Assembly: GCF_019977655.1 (NCBI RefSeq)
Contig: NZ_AP024849.1
Coordinates: forward strand, 3,381,001 to 3,445,000
Direction: 5' to 3'
From: Clostridium gelidum
GTDB taxonomy: Bacteria > Bacillota > Clostridia > Clostridiales > Clostridiaceae
Length of the DNA stretch: 64,000 nucleotides
This document shows, piece after piece, positions 44,600 through 53,411 of the stretch; the stretch's first letter is position 1, and every line of letters begins with the position of its first letter. Under the pieces are notes generated by a model that saw nothing but the letters and a program-made list of their open reading frames with translations, ran no database searches and was not told where the DNA came from. The position numbers and the translations under genes are program-made.

Positions 44600-45214
44600 T
44601 TAGATTAATAAACTTTTAATTTTTTCTAAGAGCATGCTTAAAGCAACTTCATTTTCTCCACCTTCTGGAATTATTATGTCTGCCCTTCTTTTACTCGGAT
44701 CAACAAATTCTTCATGCATGGGTTTTACTGTACTTAAGTATTGATTTACTACAGAATCTAAATCTCTTCCGCGTTCCTGCACATCTCTAAGTAACCTTCT
44801 TATTATTCTTACATCTGCATCTGTATCTACAAAAACCTTGATATCCATTAAATCGCAGAGTTCTTTATTTTCAAATATTAATATCCCTTCAATAATTATT
44901 ACCTTTGTTGGCTTCACTTCAACAGTCTCATTTAATCTTGTATGTTCAACAAAAGAATAAACAGGGTGATATATTGTATTTCCTTCTTTTAGCCTTTTAA
45001 GCTGATCAATTAAAAGATCTGTGTCAAAAGAATTAGGATGATCGTAATTAAGTTTTTTACGCTCTTCTAAAGCAATTCCTTCATTGGATTTATAATAATA
45101 ATCATGACAAAGAATCACCACTTCAGTATTAAAAACTTCTTTTATCCTTTTTGATAACGTAGTCTTTCCAGATCCACTTCCACCAGCTATACCTATTACC
45201 ATTACATCTTGCAT
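44600..45214 (-). CDS. udk: Uridine kinase
   Basis: Phosphorylates uridine and cytidine in pyrimidine salvage. The Walker A loop is GIAGGSGSGKTTLSKRI, followed by CHDYYYKSNEGI, NYDHPNSFDTDLL, PTKVIIIEGILIFEN and VDTDADVRIIRRLLRDVQERGRD, all typical of Udk. I use the ATG behind GGAGGA at 45212-45214 (204 residues). It is monocistronic; the window also holds pyrR, another UMP-metabolism gene, but not nearby. Confidence 0.95.
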   Translation of the reverse strand: MQDVMVIGIAGGSGSGKTTLSKRIKEVFNTEVVILCHDYYYKSNEGIALEERKKLNYDHPNSFDTDLLIDQLKRLKEGNTIYHPVYSFVEHTRLNETVEVKPTKVIIIEGILIFENKELCDLMDIKVFVDTDADVRIIRRLLRDVQERGRDLDSVVNQYLSTVKPMHEEFVDPSKRRADIIIPEGGENEVALSMLLEKIKSLLI

Positions 45215-45313
45215 ATTTTCCTCCATAATAACTTAATATATTCATAAATATAATAATTTTTGATAAACTCTTACTTCTATGCCTATTAGATTTTATTATA
45301 AAATAAAGAAAAA

Positions 45314-45369
45314 GACAACTCCTATTAATATTTAGCATTTGCATATGCTAAATATTAATAGGAGTTGTC
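45314..45369 (-). terminator. Terminator with perfect 24-bp stem after the 45430-46257 gene
   Basis: GACAACTCCTATTAATATTT-AGCA (45314-45337) is an exact inverted repeat of 45346-45369 around an 8-nt loop. On the minus strand it is followed by TTTTTCTTTATTTT, so it should end the unknown membrane-protein transcript just ahead of udk. Confidence 0.85.
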
Positions 45370-45429
45370 CATATAACTATTTTCTTCAAATTATTTTTTT
45401 GTTAGAATTATTAATTATAAAATGGTACT

Positions 45430-46257
45430 TTATAATGCATTTTTTTGTAAATTTGATGATTTCTTATATAAATATATTGTAAGCTTTTTATTGTCTCTAT
45501 TTATATTATTTAATATAACTGCATCTTGATTATTATAGGTTTTATCATCTTCATCATCAAAAAATTCTATAGCTTTATGAATTTTTTTTATGTTTCCATC
45601 TTTATTTTTGTAAAGCACAGCAAATTTTTCATTGATATCTTTATAATAAGTCTTCACTTCACTGCTATTATGTTGATTACCTTTAATATCTCTACAAGTT
45701 ATATTATTATCTTTATTAAGAAATGATATTCCTCCATTTTTTCTGAAAACATCTTCATTGTTAATGCTTCTTTCTTCTTTTATATTAATATTATTTAAAA
45801 CATATTCAATTTTAGTTACGAAAGTGTCATACTCATCTAACATTTTTGCTAATTCCTCATATTCAATAATATCTTCTCCATATTTAATTTTAAAATCGTC
45901 TATCATATCCTCAGTTTTTTCTCTATCATATATTCCCTTAAAGGATAAATCTTTTGCTAATTTTATTACTATATTATATATGCTTTTATATCTTATAAAT
46001 TGCAACATTTTCATAAGGAAAATCATAGATAGTATGCAACAAGGTACTGAAATTAATGGAAAATTAATTAACAAAGCGCAAAGAAATATTAGAAGTGTAA
46101 AATCCTTATTTGCATCCTTATATTCCTCAATGCCTTTAAGGATCATAGGATTATAGGATAAAATTTTATCTATAATCAAATTTTTATTTTTTTGATTTAT
46201 CTTCCTATCACTTTTTATAGATCTTTTCCTTAATTCTCTTCTTTTCTTGCCCTTCAT
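45430..46257 (-). CDS. Unknown membrane protein with charged cytoplasmic tail
   Basis: A 275-residue product with a very basic N-terminus (MKGKKRRELRKRSIKSDRK), two adjacent hydrophobic segments (about residues 52-70 and 72-90) forming a probable hairpin, and a long polar C-terminal part (MIDDFKIKYGEDIIEYEELAKMLDEYD, later NRDNKKLTIYLYKKS). I do not recognise it. The SD (AGAGGAGG) and terminator support a real single-gene unit. It lies between udk and the CarD-like regulator, with no contextual clue. Confidence 0.7.
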   Translation of the reverse strand: MKGKKRRELRKRSIKSDRKINQKNKNLIIDKILSYNPMILKGIEEYKDANKDFTLLIFLCALLINFPLISVPCCILSMIFLMKMLQFIRYKSIYNIVIKLAKDLSFKGIYDREKTEDMIDDFKIKYGEDIIEYEELAKMLDEYDTFVTKIEYVLNNINIKEERSINNEDVFRKNGGISFLNKDNNITCRDIKGNQHNSSEVKTYYKDINEKFAVLYKNKDGNIKKIHKAIEFFDDEDDKTYNNQDAVILNNINRDNKKLTIYLYKKSSNLQKNAL

Positions 46258-46562
46258 ATTAGCAACCTCCTCTTATTGTAATCATTTCCTTAATTTTACA
46301 TCAAACAATTTTTATTATCAAGTTTTTATATTACTTATATATTTCCGAATTTTTTCAATGTTTCTTTTAATTCTTTTTCTTGCTCTTCATTTCCTTATAA
46401 TATTTCCTCACAATGTGTCTATTATTAACTTTAATTTATATATATTTCTCTTATGACGATTCTTTACTAGGTACTAGGCTATACCAATATACTTAAATTG
46501 ATTTAATATATATTTCATAAAATATTATTGACACTATATTAAATATATGATATATTAAAATT
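46258..46562. other. Intergenic region, nothing recognised
   Basis: AT-rich divergent spacer between the unknown membrane protein and the CarD-like gene promoter. Apart from AT-rich runs I see no repeat, hairpin or frame with an SD. Confidence 0.5.
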
Positions 46563-46738
46563 TTGATTTTTGAACTTATTATGGTATAATATAGATACAC
46601 TCACAAGGTTTCTAGCTTACTCTTAATGTGAGTGACTAATGTTCTTAGATATTATCTAAAGAGATAATAGTTTTTAAATAGCTAGACATGAGACGATGTA
46701 CTCCTTGAGGGTATAAATAATTATGGAGGTGTATTTTT
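46563..46738 (+). promoter_or_regulatory. Promoter and pseudoknot-capable leader of the CarD-like gene
   Basis: A TTGATT (46563-46568)/TATAAT (46585-46590) promoter with 16-bp spacing precedes a ~140-nt leader. It starts with CACTCAC 46598-46604 pairing with GTGAGTG 46628-46634. The loop holds TCTAGCT (46611-46617), exactly complementary to AGCTAGA (46680-46686), giving a possible pseudoknot. ATTATCT/AGATAAT (46651-46668) forms a hairpin in between. CTCC in the 17-nt motif GTACTCCTTGAGGGTAT can pair with the SD GGAGG (46725-46729). This is a riboswitch-like layout of unknown class. Confidence 0.5.
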
Positions 46739-47218
46739 TTGTTTTTAATTGGAGATAAAGTTGTTTACCCAATGCAAGGTATAGGTATTATTGATAGAAT
46801 CGAAGATAAAATTTTTTCTGGTGAGAATAGAGAGTACATAATAGTTAAAATTCTATCAAATAATCTCGAAATAATGATTCCAAGTGATAAAATATCAAAT
46901 TCAAATTTGCGTAAAATCACTGATAATTCTACTTTAGAAGATATATTATTTGATCTTACTAACAAAATTAATAGTTTAGAAAGTATATCAGCTAAAGAAA
47001 GATATCAAAATAATATGACTAAAATAAAATCTGGTTCTCTTAAGGATAGTGCTGAAGTAGTTTATGATTTAATACTTATGAACAAAGAAAAGTCTTTAAA
47101 TGCTAGTGAAAAACAACTTTTTAACACTGCTCATAAATTTTTAGTTCAGGAAGTTTCTTTTATTAAAGACATTAGTGAAACTGAAGCTATAGATTTCTTG
47201 AATTTAAATCTTAATTAA
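46739..47218 (+). CDS. CarD/TRCF-RID domain transcriptional regulator
   Basis: CarD-type proteins bind the RNA polymerase beta subunit through a TRCF-like RID domain and modulate initiation. The N-terminus matches well (MFLIGDKVVYPMQGIGIIDRIEDK, then REYIIVKI, NNLEIMIPSDKI). The C-terminal helical part (LKDSAEVVYDLILMNKEKSLNASEKQLF) fits the family. The 159-residue product starts at TTG 46739-46741, 7 nt after GGAGGTG. It has its own promoter, a structured leader and a terminator, so it is probably tightly controlled. Confidence 0.9.
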   Translation: MFLIGDKVVYPMQGIGIIDRIEDKIFSGENREYIIVKILSNNLEIMIPSDKISNSNLRKITDNSTLEDILFDLTNKINSLESISAKERYQNNMTKIKSGSLKDSAEVVYDLILMNKEKSLNASEKQLFNTAHKFLVQEVSFIKDISETEAIDFLNLNLN

Positions 47219-47258
47219 ATGTAAATTATTAATATTATATATTTTTCGAGTGTCTAAT

Positions 47259-47313
47259 AAACCTATTAAATAATACTAACTTTGTTATATATTATTTAAT
47301 AGGTTTAATTTTT
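47259..47313 (+). terminator. Terminator after the CarD-like gene
   Basis: AAACCTATTAAATAATA pairs with TATTATTTAATAGGTTT, followed by AATTTTTA on the plus strand. Confidence 0.82.
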
Positions 47314-47407
47314 ATACTCATATCAAGATCAAAACTATACTTTCAAAATGATTATATAAATTAGACACGTGAAAAGAAATACAATAACAGTTATTAAAAT
47401 GTACGCA

Positions 47408-47493
47408 AAAAGAACTCTATACTATATACTTTAATAGAGTTCTTTTTTAATTATAAAGAGCTATAAGAGTAAACTCTTATAGCTCTTTTTTCA
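47408..47493. terminator. Two tandem hairpins, bidirectional terminator of the zinc-ribbon gene
   Basis: AAAAGAACTCTAT/ATAGAGTTCTTTTTT (47408-47448) is followed by AAAGAGCTATAAGAGT/ACTCTTATAGCTCTTTTTT (47455-47493). The second is A-flanked on its left and directly follows the zinc-ribbon stop on the minus strand. The first may be a remnant or a back-up. Confidence 0.7.
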
Positions 47494-47501
47494 AACAGAA
47501 A

Positions 47502-47657
47502 CTATCTTCTGTTATTTTGTTGCTTTCTAGCTCTTCTACAATCAGGACATCTTACTGGTTCGTTTTCAAATCCTTTTTCTTTGTAGAATTCTTGTTCTCC
47601 AGTTGTAAATACAAATTCATTTCCACAATCTTTACATACTAATGTTTTATCTTCCAT
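47502..47657 (-). CDS. Small zinc-ribbon protein
   Basis: A 51-residue product with two cysteine pairs (VCKDCG near residue 8 and RCPDCR near residue 36) spaced as a treble-clef zinc ribbon, with GEQEFYKEKGF between them. It matches the probable zinc-binding family common in Clostridia. The C-terminus is basic (RARKQQNNRR). SD GGAGGAAT lies 4-5 nt before the ATG. It has a terminator directly downstream. Role unknown; nucleic-acid or protein binding is likely. Confidence 0.85.
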   Translation of the reverse strand: MEDKTLVCKDCGNEFVFTTGEQEFYKEKGFENEPVRCPDCRRARKQQNNRR

Positions 47658-47819
47658 TACAATTCCTCCAAATTAAAGACTTACTTAACTAATACTTTCT
47701 CATAAGGAGAAATTTTAATCTAATTAAATCTTTGATATATTTTTTTATTCCCTTAGGAACATTCTTAGTATATCATATCCATTTTTAAATTACAATATTA
47801 AACTTTAATTATTTTTTTA

Positions 47820-49433
47820 TTATTCCCCTTTTTTCTCTACTAAATTTTCAACTGGTAAATTAACAAATGAATTTATTATAATGTATTTACTATCTCCAAC
47901 CTTAATAAATTTCATTTCTACAGAATCTCCAGGTTTAGTTAATGCCACAGCTCTAGATGTTTCGGTTGAAACGCTGAAAATATTTTCATTATTTTTAAGT
48001 TTAATGTCATAAATACTTGTTCCTTCTTTAATGACCAATCCTATTCTTTCAACTTCACCTGTTAGCATTTCTTCTTTATTTCCACTTTCAAGAGAAATAT
48101 TTGAATTAGTCAATCCTTCAAGATATTTATTTAAAGTAGCTTGAAGAGTATCTCCTACACCTACAGTATTATAATTTTTAACATTTACCATAGCATATTG
48201 CTTAACTAATCCATTAGAATCCTTTAATGTCATAAAATATGTTGGCTCATTTTGTATGTTTATTAAATATGGGAAGGTTGCTTTATATCCGTATTGTTGA
48301 ACCTTCCCTTCCGCTGATTTCATACTTGCTTCTTCTGTTGCACCAGCAGTTTTATACATTTTAGTTTCTCCAGTTCTAGTATTAGTTAAAGTAAATCCTA
48401 CAAGGGATTCATCACTACCCACTGAAGTTATACCTGTATAATAATAACAAATATTCTTGTCATAGATAATATTCATTCCACCAGTCGTCTTTAGTTTATC
48501 TTTATCTGTGAAATTTAAAACTCCATGAACTAATTCTCCCCACTTATTTATATATCTATTAATATAGTTCATTGGTTGTATTCTATCTACCCAGCTTGGT
48601 AAATTGTTTATATCATATACATTAGACTCTCCTGTTTGGGCATCCATTACTAATGCACCCGTAGCCTTTGTTTCGCTAATTCCAACTCCAGTATCATATC
48701 TTGTAACTACCCAATAAGGTCTTCCAGTATCATCTAACTCAAAGGTATAATCTGTATGCCCTGCTTTCATATCTCTAAAATAAGCAGCTCTATCTAAATC
48801 ACTGAAAAGATACGCTGAATTTAAATATTTAATTCTAATATCTTTTCCATCAAGGGTAGTGACTAATTCAACATCATTTTGATTTGTAGCACTCACCTTA
48901 ACATATCCTATTGTACCTTCCCTATTCGTAACCCATTTAAGAAAAGATGAATATTCAAGTGGTCCTACATAACATAATTGTCCATTTACACTTTGCATGT
49001 TCAATTCTCCAACAGTAACTTGACTTCCAAGGCTTGTAATTTCGCCTAATTTTTTATCAGCAAGTTTATTAGCAAGTTCCTTGTCTATAGTAGGTAATTG
49101 ATTTATATCCATATATTCTATTTGACTTGAAAAATCTACTTCTTCTATATTGCCTATTAAATTTCTATGAGCACTATAGCTTATTAATGGGCTACATGCA
49201 ATAATAGCTATAATATACAATATAGCAACTATTGCTGCTGTTATTATAAATTTTTTATTTTTTATAAATATACCATAACCTAATGTACATACTACAAATA
49301 TTACTACTAGAATCATTGCATTTAAGCTGAGATCTAGCACTAAGCTGCTAGTTACTAATAATAGAACTGCTATACCTATATATGCTCCTAACAATATTTT
49401 TATTAATTTAATAACACTACTTTTATTATTCAT
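47820..49433 (-). CDS. Membrane protein with large extracytoplasmic domain, unknown
   Basis: The 537-residue product has three hydrophobic segments (about residues 10-30, 33-52 and 58-82), then a large domain of about 450 residues with YVKVSATNQNDVELV, KAGHTDYTFELDDTGRPYWVVTRYDTGVG and TNTRTGETKMYKTAGATEE. There are repeated PepSY-like beta segments (YWVVTRYDT; VGFTLTNTRTGETKMY). I do not recognise a named family. The C-terminal part (about 455-530) resembles a small OB-like beta barrel. SD GGAGAA. It stands alone. Confidence 0.7.
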   Translation of the reverse strand: MNNKSSVIKLIKILLGAYIGIAVLLLVTSSLVLDLSLNAMILVVIFVVCTLGYGIFIKNKKFIITAAIVAILYIIAIIACSPLISYSAHRNLIGNIEEVDFSSQIEYMDINQLPTIDKELANKLADKKLGEITSLGSQVTVGELNMQSVNGQLCYVGPLEYSSFLKWVTNREGTIGYVKVSATNQNDVELVTTLDGKDIRIKYLNSAYLFSDLDRAAYFRDMKAGHTDYTFELDDTGRPYWVVTRYDTGVGISETKATGALVMDAQTGESNVYDINNLPSWVDRIQPMNYINRYINKWGELVHGVLNFTDKDKLKTTGGMNIIYDKNICYYYTGITSVGSDESLVGFTLTNTRTGETKMYKTAGATEEASMKSAEGKVQQYGYKATFPYLINIQNEPTYFMTLKDSNGLVKQYAMVNVKNYNTVGVGDTLQATLNKYLEGLTNSNISLESGNKEEMLTGEVERIGLVIKEGTSIYDIKLKNNENIFSVSTETSRAVALTKPGDSVEMKFIKVGDSKYIIINSFVNLPVENLVEKKGE

Positions 49434-49590
49434 TTTATTCTCCCATCATAATTTCTATTTTGTAGTTTTTATTATATCATAATAAGTTTTTAAATACCAT
49501 ATATGTTTTGTGGAAACTTTAGCTTTTTCTTACCTTACAATTAAATAGAAATACATTTTTACTCTAAAAAATAATGAAACCATTAATGAA

Positions 49591-50328
49591 TCAAAATGAC
49601 CACGCCTCTATAACATTCTCCCCTTCACTCAATAGTCCTTTTTCATCTCCATCCCTAAAATAAAATACTACATTATCTTTAATTTCTTCTTCAAAATTAA
49701 GGCAATTGATCTTATTTGCCTTCTTACTTTTTTTCTTCTCTAAAAGTATAGAAATATTATCCTGTGAATTATTATTAATCTTCTGTCCACTAAGACTGTC
49801 ATAAATTTTGTTAATATCTTTATGCGTAATTTCTAAATTACCCATCTCATCATTTGTATCATTTTCTGCTTCATTTCGACTTATTTTATTTTCAAATTCT
49901 TTATCTTTATTATAATATATTTCATTTTTTAAATTTTCTTTTACCTGAACTTTTTTGTTATTTATCTTGTCCTCTTTATCCTTAGAATTAATTTTTTCCT
50001 TGATCTTAATATTTTGATGCTTTGCAAAATTTTTCACTCTATAAATATTATTTTCAGTAATTTCAATCATTTCTAATTCTATTAAAACATCTAATGCTAA
50101 TTTAATTTGATCCGTATCTCTATTAAATTCTATTGCTAAAGTTTCTATTGTATATGGAATGTTTTTTGAAAGATATAAATCCCCTTCTAAATTAACCTTT
50201 CCAGCTAAAGTTACAAATCTAGTCCAAATATAGTGAACAAGATCTCTTTCAGGTTTCATATCTATTATTTTAAATTTTGTACCATCATACATATCAACTC
50301 TAAATTTTACATATTTTCTTTCTCTCAT
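49591..50328 (-). CDS. Phage-type replisome organiser N-terminal domain protein (orphan)
   Basis: The first 110 residues (MRERKYVKFRVDMYDGTKFKIIDMKPERDLVHYIWTRF..., VNLEGDLYLSKNIPYTIETLA) match the phage_rep_org_N domain, a winged-helix DNA-binding head of phage replication initiators. The C-terminal 135 residues are low-complexity and charged; the usual DnaD-like tail is not evident. Start chosen at the ATG behind AGAGGA (9-nt spacing). No other phage gene is nearby, so it is either a domesticated gene or a remnant. Confidence 0.7.
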   Translation of the reverse strand: MRERKYVKFRVDMYDGTKFKIIDMKPERDLVHYIWTRFVTLAGKVNLEGDLYLSKNIPYTIETLAIEFNRDTDQIKLALDVLIELEMIEITENNIYRVKNFAKHQNIKIKEKINSKDKEDKINNKKVQVKENLKNEIYYNKDKEFENKISRNEAENDTNDEMGNLEITHKDINKIYDSLSGQKINNNSQDNISILLEKKKSKKANKINCLNFEEEIKDNVVFYFRDGDEKGLLSEGENVIEAWSF

Positions 50329-50654
50329 ATTTATCATTCCTCTTAAATTATTTTAGGCATATGAAAACATACTAATTTGTTATTTTTAAATGCCTACATT
50401 TAAGATATATGTTTTACTTAATAAAATTGCAGTAAATTTAATAAATTTTTTTCTATTAAAATACTGCAATTTTTTCATATTTATATAACTTTAAGAGAAA
50501 TTTAAAAAAGATATTACATCTTGAAAGACATAATATCTCCTCTAAATTCCAGTGGCTTATTCTTAATCAAGAACCATTTTATGAATAATTGGAACTTTTT
50601 ATTAATTGTTAAGATACTAATACTATAATGAAAATCCTAATCTATAACTCATAT
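50329..50654. other. Intergenic region with repeat remnant and a terminator
   Basis: TAGGCATATGAAAACATACT and, 23 nt on, the complement of TAGGCATTTAAAAATAACAA (50354-50396) look like the two ends of the inverted-repeat element of 24981 and 27543 with the middle deleted. A hairpin AGATATTA/TAATATCT at 50509-50538, T-flanked on the minus strand, can terminate the GNAT transcript. Confidence 0.45.
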
Positions 50655-51179
50655 TCAGTATTTATCAATAATATATGTTAATTTATCATAAACTGCTTCA
50701 ATTCCCTTTCGCATTGCTTTATGATTCTTTTCCAAGCTTAATCTTTTCATATTACATTTATCCATAACTCTGTATGACCCAATATTTTTATCTGTGCAGG
50801 TTGCTACTATTTTACATATAGATAAATTATCAAATGCATTATTAATAACTGCATTAACAGCTTCACTCATATAGCCATTATTCCAATACTTTTTGTTTGA
50901 AATCCACCCTATCTCTGCTTCTGAATCCTTGATTATCAAACTAATATTTCCAATAACTTTTGAAGTTTTATTTAATCGTATCACAAATTCATACCATGTT
51001 GGACTTTCTAAACTCATTGAAGATATACAATCATTAATGAACGCTCTTATTTCTTCCTTTGTCTTTGGCCAATAAATCATATATTGTCCAATTTCTTCAT
51101 CACAACCATATTCACAAATATCTTCATAATCTATTTCTTTTATTGGACTAAGAGTTAGCATTTCTGTTTCAATTATCAT
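50655..51179 (-). CDS. GNAT-family N-acetyltransferase
   Basis: Acetyl-CoA-dependent acetyltransferase of the RimJ/RimL-like group. TEMLTLSPI starts the fold; EIGWISNKKYWNNGYMSEAVNAVIN has the acetyl-CoA loop region, and CTDKNIGSYRVMDKCNMKRL is the family's C-terminal motif. I start at the ATG behind AGGAAG at 51177-51179, giving 174 residues. The substrate is unknown. It is followed leftward by the terminator at 50509-50538. Confidence 0.88.
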   Translation of the reverse strand: MIIETEMLTLSPIKEIDYEDICEYGCDEEIGQYMIYWPKTKEEIRAFINDCISSMSLESPTWYEFVIRLNKTSKVIGNISLIIKDSEAEIGWISNKKYWNNGYMSEAVNAVINNAFDNLSICKIVATCTDKNIGSYRVMDKCNMKRLSLEKNHKAMRKGIEAVYDKLTYIIDKY

Positions 51180-51249
51180 TATTTCACTTCCTAAGTGGAT
51201 GTAGATCACTTTACACCTTATTTATCTCAACAAATCCCAAATTTGTAAA

Positions 51250-51720
51250 TTAATCAATTATTACAACATCAAATGTAAATGGAAATTCCTCAGCTTTTTT
51301 ATTTTGAAAATCAACTTTATATCCAGTTCCGTCTTTATAAAAGGAACCTTGTTTCAATTCTATTTTTACATAACACATGTTTTCATCATTTTCGTTATTG
51401 TGTGCAAAATACCAAGGTTCAAATACCTTTATCAATTTTTCTCTAATTGCATGATTTTCTTCTGATAATGGATGTCCGATATTACAGGCAGTTCCACTAA
51501 ATCGATAAAGTTTATTGCACATTGATATTTCAGAATTTTTTTCAATGTCTTTTACTTTCTGTGATTTTGCATAAGAAACAATATAAAAAGCACCATTATC
51601 ATAAAAGGTATCTACAAACCTAACAGATGGAATATTATCATTCGATGTTGCTAAAGCGAATTGATAATCTTTTGCAAACATCTCTTCTAAAACATTTAAA
51701 CTTTTTTCGTATGTAGTCAT
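51250..51720 (-). CDS. Pyridoxamine 5'-phosphate oxidase-family flavoprotein
   Basis: A 156-residue split-barrel FMN-binding protein. MTTYEKSLNVLEEMFAKDYQFALAT and VRFVDTFYDNGAFYIVSYAKSQKVKDIEKN are typical of clostridial members, sometimes listed as NimA-like or general stress proteins. True PNPOx activity is unlikely at this length. Start chosen at the ATG after GAAGGAGATATT. It is 29 nt downstream of the cupin gene, probably cotranscribed with it. Confidence 0.85.
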   Translation of the reverse strand: MTTYEKSLNVLEEMFAKDYQFALATSNDNIPSVRFVDTFYDNGAFYIVSYAKSQKVKDIEKNSEISMCNKLYRFSGTACNIGHPLSEENHAIREKLIKVFEPWYFAHNNENDENMCYVKIELKQGSFYKDGTGYKVDFQNKKAEEFPFTFDVVIID

Positions 51721-51749
51721 TTTCAATATCTCCTTCATAAATTTATTAT

Positions 51750-52103
51750 TTATCTATCAATCATTCTGAATTCTTTTTCCCCCAAATGCATGAATTGTCC
51801 TAGTACCTGCACAATACATTTACCATGATGTGGTATTCCATTAGGCACTAAAAGTTCATCACCAGGATTTAAAACATGTTCTATACCATCAAATATTTCT
51901 GTATATTGTCCAGCAACACAAACAGTATATTCATCAAATTCATGTGTTTGTTCTTTTGATTCTCTATCAGAATAATACGTCCAAAATGCCATTTGACTAC
52001 CGTCTTTTCCTTCAAAATAATACCCATCAATATCTGACGTATTTTGTTGTTCTGATGGTACTTTATTCATCTCTTTTTTCATAAAACTAGGAAAATCTTC
52101 CAT
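51750..52103 (-). CDS. Cupin-domain protein
   Basis: A 117-residue single-cupin protein. The barrel is visible as EFDEYTVCVAGQYTEIFDG, LNPGDELLVPNGIPHHGKCIV, with the metal-binding G(X)5HXH-type region weakly preserved and PHHG for the second motif. Ligand or reaction unknown. SD GTAGGAG. It likely forms a small unit with the PNPOx-like gene and lies 93 nt after the epimerase. Confidence 0.8.
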   Translation of the reverse strand: MEDFPSFMKKEMNKVPSEQQNTSDIDGYYFEGKDGSQMAFWTYYSDRESKEQTHEFDEYTVCVAGQYTEIFDGIEHVLNPGDELLVPNGIPHHGKCIVQVLGQFMHLGEKEFRMIDR

Positions 52104-52196
52104 ACTATAATCACTCCTACAAATTACTATTTATAATACTTAACTTAAAATTGGAATTTATCCATCTCATTAAATTTGAATTATCACTACAATTAG

Positions 52197-53099
52197 TTAC
52201 TCAAAATTTTGTTGAATAAATTTAATATACTCTTTTTTTACAACTTCATTAGAATTATCCTTAAACCATTCATAAGACTCCTTTAGTCCTTCAAATAAAC
52301 TCTTTTGTTCTGGTAATAGCTCATTCTGTCTTGAAACATCCAAGATGTATTCATAATTATAAAAACTAAAATAGTCTCTTTGATTATCATGGTTAGTTAT
52401 GTATACTTTTTCTAAAGGAGTTCCTACTACTCTATAACATAGTTCAACAAATGTATTTATATCTACTACTTCTGTATTTCCAACATTGAATATGTGTTCC
52501 TTAGGATGGTCTTCTAAAATTTTTTCAATAACTCTACATAAATCATTTACATGGAAAAATTGCAATTTCATATTTCCATCGTTAGGAATATAAAATTTTC
52601 TGTTTTTTAAAGCACATTCAAATATAAATGGCTCTCTATATACATTTTGCATTGGTCCATATAAATAAGGAGGTCTTAAAATATATGCATTAGGAACTCT
52701 TGAAAGTAAATATTCTTCGGATTCAACCTTATCAGTTCCATATTTACCCCAGATTGAATTCAAACCAATACTTTGATTCTCAGAAAATGGTTGCTCATTT
52801 GTTTCTGGATAAACTGCAGACGAACTAATAAATATATAGTCTTTAAATTCTCCTACTGAATCTAATATATTTCTAATATCTTTTTGATTATATCCACATA
52901 CATCGATTATGGCATCAAAAGAATATTTCCCTAGGGAATCTTTTAAATTATTTCTATCTGCACATATTAAATTAACATTTTCTATTTGCTGTTTAGTGTC
53001 TCTGTTTAAAACATAAACTTTATAATCTTTAGCTTCAAAATATTTTGCTACATATCTACTGACAAATATAGTTCCACCTGTAACTAATATACGTTTCAT
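52197..53099 (-). CDS. NAD-dependent epimerase/dehydratase (SDR superfamily)
   Basis: Extended short-chain dehydrogenase with the Rossmann motif ILVTGGTIFVSRYVAKYF (one residue off the usual TGGTGFIG), active-site region SAVYPETNEQPF and YLYGPMQN. The catalytic YxxxK reads YGTDKVESEEYLL. These are features of NAD-dependent sugar-nucleotide or RNA-binding epimerase-like proteins. The long N-terminal extension of the longest frame is discarded, because the SD GGAGG lies 6 nt before the ATG at 53097-53099 (300 residues). Substrate unknown. Confidence 0.85.
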   Translation of the reverse strand: MKRILVTGGTIFVSRYVAKYFEAKDYKVYVLNRDTKQQIENVNLICADRNNLKDSLGKYSFDAIIDVCGYNQKDIRNILDSVGEFKDYIFISSSAVYPETNEQPFSENQSIGLNSIWGKYGTDKVESEEYLLSRVPNAYILRPPYLYGPMQNVYREPFIFECALKNRKFYIPNDGNMKLQFFHVNDLCRVIEKILEDHPKEHIFNVGNTEVVDINTFVELCYRVVGTPLEKVYITNHDNQRDYFSFYNYEYILDVSRQNELLPEQKSLFEGLKESYEWFKDNSNEVVKKEYIKFIQQNFE

Positions 53100-53337
53100 A
53101 AAATCCTCCTTCAAATTACTATTTATATTGTCCAACCTTAAATTGGAATTTAGCAAACTGAGTGTTATGCTCATTATGAGCATCTCCCAAGCACTACTTA
53201 CTTACTTTTTCCTAAAAAATAATAAGAATACTCCATAGATAGCCTATCCTTATTATACTACAAATTTTACAAATTAATCTTTATTTTCCCTATATTATTT
53301 CTATTATTTTTACCTAAAGTTCTTGTTTATAATAAAT

Positions 53338-53397
53338 ATAGTGAACCATAAATATTGTGAAGAATATATATTCTTCACAATATTTATGGTTCACTAT
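53338..53397. terminator. Long perfect inverted repeat after the glpA operon
   Basis: ATAGTGAACCATAAATATTG-TGAAGAA (53338-53364) and its exact complement (53371-53397) pair around TATATA. It lies just past the DUF1667 stop codon, so it probably ends the leftward glp operon, though the T-tract after it is weak (TATTTATT). The rest of 53100-53411 shows nothing else. Confidence 0.6.
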
Positions 53398-53411
53398 CTT
53401 AAGACCCCTAA

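Noticed and set aside
49591..50328. Prophage edge
   Set aside because: No integrase, capsid, portal, terminase or att-like duplication is seen around the phage_rep_org_N protein.
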